From Trichomonas vaginalis G3 (taxonomy: Eukaryota > Parabasalia > Trichomonadida > Trichomonadidae): a stretch of DNA of 64,000 nt. Made by a program: the position numbers and the translations under genes. The stretch covers positions 9,486,001 to 9,550,000 of the forward strand of contig NC_067205.1 in the NCBI RefSeq assembly GCF_026262505.1. Reading direction: 5' to 3'. The notes under the pieces were generated by a model. It saw only the letters and a program-made list of their open reading frames with translations, was not told where the DNA came from and did not search any database. Positions 57,850 to 64,000 of the stretch are shown piece by piece; position 1 is the first letter of the stretch; the number at the start of each line of letters is the position of its first letter.

Positions 57850-57865
57850 AAATAAAATTTTATTT

Positions 57866-58285
57866 TTAGAACATTTCTGGGTCAATGTCAATGTTCTCTT
57901 CCTCTTTAGGAGCAAACACTGGCTTAGACTCTAAAATCTTTTTACCCAATTTACCTTGAACTTCAACTATCTTAGACTCATAATATTCATAGTCGTCTGC
58001 TTTCTTTGGTTCATAAGGTATAACAAGTTTGTATGCTTTGCCTTCTTTAAGGTTTGAAAACCTTCTGTCAAAATTTTCTTTGACTGCTAACAAACCTTCT
58101 ATGTCTAAGTCTTCAAATTTCGCACCATTTTTAGTCACAATAGCAAACTTAACTGGTTCGATGTTCCAAACTTTGTCAAATGTAGACTTTTCAAAATGGT
58201 AGAAGTAAACATTCAAATATGTGAATGGGTCTAGTTCTTCTTTGACTTCTGTCATGTACTTGTTGACTGAAATATATTTCGTCAT
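57866..58285 (-). CDS. Hypothetical Polinton protein, 139 aa (Polinton 2)
   Basis: MTKYISVNKYMTEVKEELDP at the start; strands YLNVYFYHFEKSTFDKVWNI and VKFAIVTKNGAKFEDLDIEG; acidic tail ending IDIDPEMF. Lies 36 bases downstream of the helicase gene on the same strand and shares the AAATATTTTTTT promoter type. An ssDNA-binding or replication-accessory role would fit the acidic tail and the neighbour, but is inference. Whole here. Confidence 0.6.
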   Translation of the reverse strand: MTKYISVNKYMTEVKEELDPFTYLNVYFYHFEKSTFDKVWNIEPVKFAIVTKNGAKFEDLDIEGLLAVKENFDRRFSNLKEGKAYKLVIPYEPKKADDYEYYESKIVEVQGKLGKKILESKPVFAPKEEENIDIDPEMF

Positions 58286-58320
58286 CTTTTCTATCGGATA
58301 AAAAAATATTTTTTTAAAAT

Positions 58321-59551
58321 TTACTCAGAAAAATTTTTCTTTGTATATACGCCGTTCTGTATGTCTAAAAGATTTTTGACATTTGCCAAGAATGTTCGTT
58401 TAGAAGCTGCCATATAACCATACTCTTGACAATATTGTTTATATGAATCGTACAATGACCTTTCATCTAAACACTCAAAGTTAGTCTCATCTATAAACAG
58501 TTCATATACACTCTTGTTTGCTTCTAACAATGTTTGTCTTTCTTCGGTATATGGAATTTGTCTTGGATTGAAGTTAGAAATATCTAATGTCATGAAATAT
58601 GAGAACAAGTGGTTGTAAAAGTTAGGTGTCAAAGTTTCTGCTAAGTCGTCAAAATATTCTGTATCTTGCATATGAGAATCTGACGTTCTGACAACTACAT
58701 ATCTTCTGTCAGAACTTTCTAACTTCATCGGAACAGTATTGTTTGAAACCATAATGAAGTTTGCAACATTTTCACAAACTCTTTGGTCTTTATACTTTCT
58801 TTCAACAACTCCAACTTTGTCTGTTATAAGACTCTTCAAAGCATCTGAGTTCAAAACTTTTGTTGTATCTATACTTTGAAGTTCATTGCAAACTATAAGT
58901 TTCATATTCTCTATTGAAGAGTTAAATTTACCGCAGATGTTTTCTAAGTTTGTCATATTAGGGTTCGAATAGCCCTCTAACAGTTTGCACAATATCTGTA
59001 AAGAAAGTGTTCTTACCAGTTCCTTGTTTTCCAATTATAATGAGAGCAGTTTCATTTTTAGCACTTGGATGTTGTAAGATGTTTGCAAACCAACATAAGA
59101 TATACTCATAAACCTTTTCGTTTCATTGCATATAATTTCTTTGACATGGCTAACAAGCTTCTATAACATTTTCTTTCCATTCTACTTGTTCGTATTTATA
59201 TCCAGTGAAGATAGAATAGAAGTTTGGAGATGGTGTATAGAACTTTATACCACGAACTGAAAAATCTTCTAACTTTGACAATAAGATATCCCAAGCATCT
59301 AACATCTTCATACCAACTTGTACGACTTTTATTTTCTTAAGTTTCTGTCTACATTCTTGTTCTGAAACTATTGTTGCTCTTGGTTTGTTAAAGACAACAT
59401 CCCATTCTTTCATGACATAACATTCTGGGGCAGAGTCGACATAAATGACTAAACGTTTCAAATTCTCGACTGCTTTGTTATAGTCTCTAAATGGACACAT
59501 ATTTCTGAACGCTTGGAAGTCATAAAAATCTGAAACATCTATTCTGTACAT
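58321..59551 (-). pseudogene. SF3 (D5-like) helicase, interrupted (Polinton 2)
   Basis: Counterpart of 32868-34097. The N-terminal part (MYRIDVSDFYDFQAFRNMCP, VVFNKPRATIVSEQECRQKL) and the C-terminal half with KLIVCNELQSIDTTK, VANFIMVSNNTVP and RRYVVVRTSDSH are clear, as is the Walker A phrase IGKQGTGKN. About two to three breaks. Confidence 0.72.
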
Positions 59552-59581
59552 TTTTATAAAAATAAAAAAAATATTATTTTT

Positions 59582-60387
59582 TTATTCTTGACTTTGTTGT
59601 TGCATTTGTTCCATTTGTTGCATTTGTTGTTCTTGAGCTATTTGTTGTTGAAGTTGTTCTTGTAATACAATACTTTCACCAGTTGCATCTTCCAATTCGA
59701 AACTTTCTGCCGTCATTGACAAATACATAGGACATAAAAGTTTTACAGGAACAAAGTTTGCGTCAACTAAGGTTAAGTTTATGTTTGCTAAAGTGTTTGA
59801 GTTCACTAAAGCTGAAAACTCTGCATTTGAATGAACAATAGGCAAACCAGCAGAGAAAGTGTTGTTTATACGCATGAGTATCTTTTGGTCATAGTAGTTT
59901 CTGTCGACATTCGAATAGCACTTTGAACCTAAATTTGAAACAATATATAAAATAGGTGTACTTAAAGTCAATGGAACAGACATTCCTTGTATGACACCTT
60001 TTCCTGTTATAGGAAACTGTTGGTAGTAAAAACCAGATATAAGTTTTGTATTATAGCTCATATCGTTTATACTAAACTCAGTCGGACATCCAAACATAAT
60101 GAAACCTGCTCTAGTTGCAGCACATGTTACACTCGTCCTTAAAGTATTAAATAAGTCAACAAAACCTGTTGTGGTATATCTGAGTAAGTATCTTCAAAGA
60201 AGTATTTTTTACCATTCACAACAACAAAGTCTTCTGGTGTCAAAAGAGCAAAACAGGCTTTAGTCGTCATCGTGTTTAAGGTCAGTTTACAATACCGTCC
60301 TTGAGGACTTTGTAAGTTTGTTGTTATAGAATTATATGACTCAGGGTTTTTAGTCGTAATAGTATAAACCACTATGTCTTCTGCCAT
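59582..60387 (-). pseudogene. Minor capsid (penton-like) candidate, interrupted (Polinton 2)
   Basis: Counterpart of 34126-34921: MAEDIVVYTITTKNPESYNS at the start, Gln-rich tail at the end. About one break. Confidence 0.55.
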
Positions 60388-60440
60388 TTACATATATTTA
60401 AAAGTTTTTCTGAAAGTGGAGAAGAACTTCATCTAAACTT

Positions 60441-60629
60441 TCACATGGCGTTTCTTGAAGTTCTCTGTCTAAGAAGTTCAAATATTTTGTAAAGACATAG
60501 AACTTTCCTTTGTCTACACGAACAAACAAAACAGGGGTCTTTCATATCGTTCAAAAGTGTGTAAAGTCCTTTACATGAAATAAAGTCTATATTGTTTTTC
60601 TTCAAACATCTTTCAAGAAGTTTTGCCAT
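60441..60629 (-). CDS. Small cysteine-rich protein, 62 aa (Polinton 2 only)
   Basis: MAKLLERCLKKNNIDFISCK then CFVCSCRQRKVLCLYKIF. Seven cysteines or so in 62 residues. It sits between the minor capsid candidate and the 193-aa gene; Polinton 1 has no such gene. The frame may not be complete. Function unknown. Confidence 0.4.
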   Translation of the reverse strand: MAKLLERCLKKNNIDFISCKGLYTLLNDMKDPCFVCSCRQRKVLCLYKIFELLRQRTSRNAM

Positions 60630-60635
60630 TTTTAC

Positions 60636-61217
60636 TTAGCAAGTAAACTTTAATGAAATGTTGTGGTCGTCAAATATTTTTATGACGTCTGGGAAACTAT
60701 ATTTTAAGTTCAACGTTTCACCTCCTTTCATAACGTATATCTTGTCAATGACATTATATGAAACACCACAGCAAGCAATGTCGGGCTCTATTTCTTTGAT
60801 GTTTATATCGTCTGCCTCTGTCAAAAGTTTCAATAGTTCTTTCAAAACTTCACGAGGTGCGATGACATATGAGTTCACTTTTACAGGGTTGTGCTCAACC
60901 AAGTTTAACATTATACTTAAAGCTTGACAAATCTTCTCCTGAGTTTGAAGTTTGTCTTTCAGTTGTTGGTAGTCGTTTCGAATATCTGCAACAGAACTTA
61001 AGTCTCTGCTAACTTCAGGATATGTTGGTTGTTCTTTTACAGGAACAATTGTTATACCATCTTCGTCTTCGTATGGTTTCCCCACTTCAACATCTCTTTC
61101 TTTGACATTGACAACAACACTTTGACTGTTTGTTTGAGTTGGTGAATTTAACTTCACATCTGCCATCGCCATTAAACCTTTTGAAACACTTACGCTTCTA
61201 TTTTTCGGAAATGACAT
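60636..61217 (-). CDS. Hypothetical Polinton protein, 193 aa (Polinton 2)
   Basis: Counterpart of 34928-35509, same length; a few substitutions only (LQTQEKICQALSIM against the first copy). Confidence 0.62.
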   Translation of the reverse strand: MSFPKNRSVSVSKGLMAMADVKLNSPTQTNSQSVVVNVKERDVEVGKPYEDEDGITIVPVKEQPTYPEVSRDLSSVADIRNDYQQLKDKLQTQEKICQALSIMLNLVEHNPVKVNSYVIAPREVLKELLKLLTEADDINIKEIEPDIACCGVSYNVIDKIYVMKGGETLNLKYSFPDVIKIFDDHNISLKFTC

Positions 61218-61235
61218 TTTACTTAGAATAAAAAG
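61218..61235. promoter_or_regulatory. 18-bp divergent promoter (Polinton 2)
   Basis: TTTACTTAGAATAAAAAG, identical to 35510-35527. Confidence 0.55.
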
Positions 61236-61655
61236 ATGGACGTATTTGAGTATCTCTTCGAATTGAAGCAAAACAAAGTTTACACACACAAACAATACAA
61301 GTTCATTGACAGAGTAGTTCTTTACACAAACAATGGAAAATGTTATAGAATAGCAGTCTTTGCTGAACCAAAATATTTTCATAAAGCAAAGAAAGTTGGT
61401 ATAACTGAAATGGTGAAAGTTCTTGACGTTGACAAAAATATAACAACAAAACTTACAGATATTTCTAAAGGAAAGTTTATAATACAATTTTATGTCAAAA
61501 CTGGCGTACTGTCAATATTTGACGGAGAGAAGTCAGTTCAAGAACAACTTACTGACCTGCTGCCAAAATCTGCTCGATGGAAGCTGTCGTTATGCCAATC
61601 TGAGGAGCTCCAGCAGGTTTCATCGAACGAATCTTCAAAAGAGCATCTTCCGTGA
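61236..61655 (+). CDS. Hypothetical Polinton protein, 139 aa (Polinton 2, plus strand)
   Basis: MDVFEYLFELKQNKVYTHKQ, then DRVVLYTNNGKCYRIAVFAE and KFIIQFYVKTGVLSIFDGEK: a small strand-rich protein. Its last 107 bases overlap the end of the major capsid gene on the other strand. Whole here. Function unknown. Confidence 0.6.
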   Translation: MDVFEYLFELKQNKVYTHKQYKFIDRVVLYTNNGKCYRIAVFAEPKYFHKAKKVGITEMVKVLDVDKNITTKLTDISKGKFIIQFYVKTGVLSIFDGEKSVQEQLTDLLPKSARWKLSLCQSEELQQVSSNESSKEHLP

Positions 61656-63155
61656 AAAGTGCTATTGGTTTTGTAAACTTCTTTGCTTTCAATTCATTTG
61701 GACCGTCTCTGTCACCAGTATATTGTATTTGAACTGTACCAACAGTTGAAATACCACCCATAAAGTCTTCTGAGTCAGCAAATGGAATGCCAAGCCAAAA
61801 GTTTGAACGGTCTCCATTTGTATATTGAGTGTTTTGAGCTCCTGTATGAGTCCATACTTTCACATATGGCATAATAGAACTTTGCATTTCAGGGTTAATG
61901 GTTGTTGTGAAATTGTTGTTAAAGTTCATAGCATCTAATGTCAAGTTGTATGACCTCATATCCTCAACTGTAGAATATTCTTCTCTTGGATAGTATTTGC
62001 CATCTATGTTTATATGGTATTTAATACCAGGGTTGTAGAAACAAGAATAGTCATTTATAGTTCGTCTGAACAGTACAAACATAGTATCTGCATGTTTCAT
62101 TGCAGTTGTTAAAGCAATATCTGTTCTTGCACCTGGTTCAGCACTTTGGTTTCCAACTTCACCTGCAAAGTCTTTGACAGATATTTGGTGTATAGGGAAC
62201 ATAAGTGGAACTGCAATATATTTGGCAGCTAAAGCATTTGAAATATCTGGGTCCAACATATAGACTGCAAGTCTGCTTTCTATTCTCTTGCATTCAAACT
62301 TTTCGCATGTGAACTTAACTGGGTCCCAAGCAGTTCCAGCAGCATTGAAGTAGTAGTTTACTTCAGTGTTGAGGTTTGAGAAACCAAAGTCTAAGTCAAC
62401 TTTGTCTTTGCAAAATTCGGCGAATGACGTTTGATTTGCTCCCTTTACGTCTGTAAGAGTGAATGGGTCTTGTGTTGGTGCAATGACTAAGTTATTTTTG
62501 CTTGGAGTAAGTTCGATAGAAATTTTTCCTGCCAGTTTGGCAAGTATCTTAAAAACCTGAAGATGAGGAAAGATGACAAAGGAACTCTAAGTTTCAGTTT
62601 TACTTTGGTTACTGCTGCTGCATTTTGTCCAGAAAGGTTAACATAAACTCCTGGAACGTTAGGGTCAAGTCTTCTTATTTTCTCAATAGTTGCATACTGG
62701 TCTGTTTGTTCTCTAGCTTGTGGTTGTACTGAGTTTCTCAAAGCGAACCATTCATAGTTTGCCCATGTTACTGTTTGAACTAAGTCAGAGTTAGAATATA
62801 TCTTATATCCCATGAAAACTTCTGGAGCATATTGGTATCCGACATAGAAAATTCCATTGCAACCTTTCTTGTCAGACAACTTGGCAGAAGGTTTTATTTC
62901 AATGTCTTGTTCCACGTATAAGAATGAGTTGTCAATAGAAATAATATGAAACCTGTCGCAAGCAATATCTACTGTTGTTGAAGAACCTTCTCCAAACTCA
63001 CCTACATTTCCATAAGAAACAGCAGTTGTATATTCGTAAGTTCCAGGAACAATTTCTGACCTTCTAATGGCATTGTCGCATTCGTTATACCATTCGGAAA
63101 CATTTCCATTCATGGCATCCAAAACTGTTGGCGTTATATTCTGAGCGGCGTACAT
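61549..63155 (-). pseudogene. Major capsid protein, double jelly-roll, interrupted (Polinton 2)
   Basis: Counterpart of 35841-37445, with MYAAQNITPTVLDAMNGNVS at the start and SRLAVYMLDPDISNAL in the second half. About two breaks, and a short central stretch differs from copy 1. Confidence 0.78.
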
Positions 63156-63187
63156 TTCATATGAGTAAAAATATAGAATAGTTGGAT

Positions 63188-63658
63188 TTATATGTCATAA
63201 TAGAACCCACGTGGACCAAGCTTTACTTTCTTCCTGACTGAGTTTTTAACTCTTCTTTTTCCTTCATTGCCCTCTGCTTGAAGTTGTTGCATCTTTGCAT
63301 TATGTTCATCTAGTATGTTGCAAATTTCCCATGTCCTTTTTGCCTTTTGGCTCTGGTCGCCCATCTCAGGTAACCTATATCCTAGAAAGAGTTTGTCATA
63401 GTTTGTATTTGAGTCTTCGCGTATTGTTTGCATGACTCTTTCCTGAGTTTCCGGTTCAAGCTCTTCAAACAGAGCTTGTCCATATGGAATAAGCTCGTTT
63501 CCAAATATATGTTTTTGTAGCCATTCTGGTTTTCTTTCCATGTTACCAACAATATCTTTTGTGAATGGGAAAGCTTTTACCCAATGTTTCAGTCTTGCGT
63601 CATTTATTTCTGTAGTTGGTTTTATTTTGTCAAGGAACATGTTTTTCAATACTAACAT
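63188..63658 (-). CDS. 162-aa-type Polinton protein (Polinton 2)
   Basis: Counterpart of 37478-37966; starts at MLVLKNMFLDKIKPTTEIND, slightly later than copy 1. Otherwise nearly identical. Confidence 0.6.
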   Translation of the reverse strand: MLVLKNMFLDKIKPTTEINDARLKHWVKAFPFTKDIVGNMERKPEWLQKHIFGNELIPYGQALFEELEPETQERVMQTIREDSNTNYDKLFLGYRLPEMGDQSQKAKRTWEICNILDEHNAKMQQLQAEGNEGKRRVKNSVRKKVKLGPRGFYYDI

Positions 63659-63664
63659 TTCATT

Positions 63665-64000
63665 TGGTACTGTCCATTTGAGTTTTTAAATATTCATCCC
63701 TTCTCGGTTCATTGTCTGCAAAGTAAGTTTTTATGACATTTTGTAAACTTTCGTTTGCAAGGTCATGTACAATAGGTTCTCTTCCTTCTCTCTCCTAACT
63801 TTCTTTCTAAACTCTTCACCAAATATACCATCTTTATGGTTCTGTGTAGTTCTTTGAGATAAATGTTTTAGAACGTCAGGTGTTATATTTCCATCAGCCA
63901 TGTTCATTTCATACTGGTCCAAAATATCTGCATGTTTCATATCTTTCAATGGCATTAAAGCCGCGCTTAAAATACCAGCTATATCTGGTTCACCATTGAC
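63665..64000 (-). pseudogene. C-terminal part of the 923-aa-type protein (Polinton 2), partial
   Basis: Corresponds to the end of 37942-40713 (MPLKDMKHADILDQYEMNMA, DGNITPDVLKHLSQRTTQNH). The rest lies beyond the window; this part is interrupted by about one or two breaks. Confidence 0.6.

Larger units (their letters stand above)
42542..64000 (+). mobile_element. Polinton/Maverick 2, partial (right end outside window)
   Basis: Starts with 31 A, then GGGAAGTGGGGCTTCCAGG and the same hairpin as the left end of Polinton 1 (GGCAC-TTC-GTGCC). It has the same orientation and gene order as copy 1 with high similarity, plus an accessory block at about 49.8-57.4 kb that copy 1 lacks. It is a fossil with roughly ten breaks in the visible part, spread over methyltransferase, fibre, integrase, helicase and capsid genes, and its polymerase gene is almost wholly gone. 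Insertion next to Polinton 1 is likely recent. Its target duplication cannot be checked in this window. Confidence 0.92.

Overview
The window looks like a trichomonad parasite genome, most likely Trichomonas vaginalis or a close relative. The evidence is AT-rich spacers, intron-less genes, ankyrin proteins with the trichomonad-type N-terminal domain, an S28 peptidase, a tetraspanin-like protein, a beta-helix surface-protein fragment, matches to the trichomonad initiator (TCA then pyrimidines) just upstream of several starts, and two large Maverick/Polinton elements. No database search was possible, so family names rest on motifs read by eye.

Part one (1-21 kb) is host chromosome. It holds the tail of an ABC transporter, a tetraspanin-like gene with one in-frame TGA, a single-domain CrcB/Fluc fluoride channel, an unknown coiled-coil protein, a cluster of ankyrin genes (two whole neighbours, one N-terminal stub, two more further on), an Hsp70/Hsp110-like chaperone, an S28 serine peptidase, an unknown 234-residue protein and a broken beta-helix surface-protein gene. 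A 1.27-kb element with 25-26-bp inverted ends and TA flanks (12319-13589) sits against the remnant of a repeat-domain surface protein.

Part two (21-42.5 kb) is a nest of mobile DNA. An approximately 1.1-kb element with TTAA flanks (ends near 21011 and 42454) carries two insertions: a 1.19-kb element with about 150-bp, nearly perfect inverted ends (21399-22583) and a complete-length Polinton (23018-42168, 19.15 kb, 6-bp target duplication TTAAGA). A second, closely similar Polinton starts at 42542 and runs off the window. Both Polintons are fossils with several interrupted genes.

The Polintons share this order: adenine methyltransferase (+), tiny membrane protein (+), 120-aa and 80-aa proteins (+), 258-aa structural candidate (-), phage-tail-fibre-like protein (+), integrase (-), 133-aa membrane-active candidate, 51-aa and 194-aa proteins (+), polymerase remnants (+), 139-aa protein (-), SF3 helicase (-), minor capsid candidate (-), 193-aa protein (-), 139-aa protein (+), double jelly-roll major capsid (-), 162-aa and 923-aa proteins (-) and a right-end 294-aa protein (+). 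Several divergent pairs are separated by only 17-18 bp. The second copy also carries an accessory block (49.8-57.4 kb): an HNH endonuclease, three KilA-N-type genes, an unknown 304-aa gene and an A32-like packaging ATPase. Several block genes share a near-identical leader and are separated by inverted repeats, short palindromes and tandem hairpin arrays. This cassette-like block, including a palindrome that lies in frame inside one KilA-N gene, is the least explained and most interesting part of the window.
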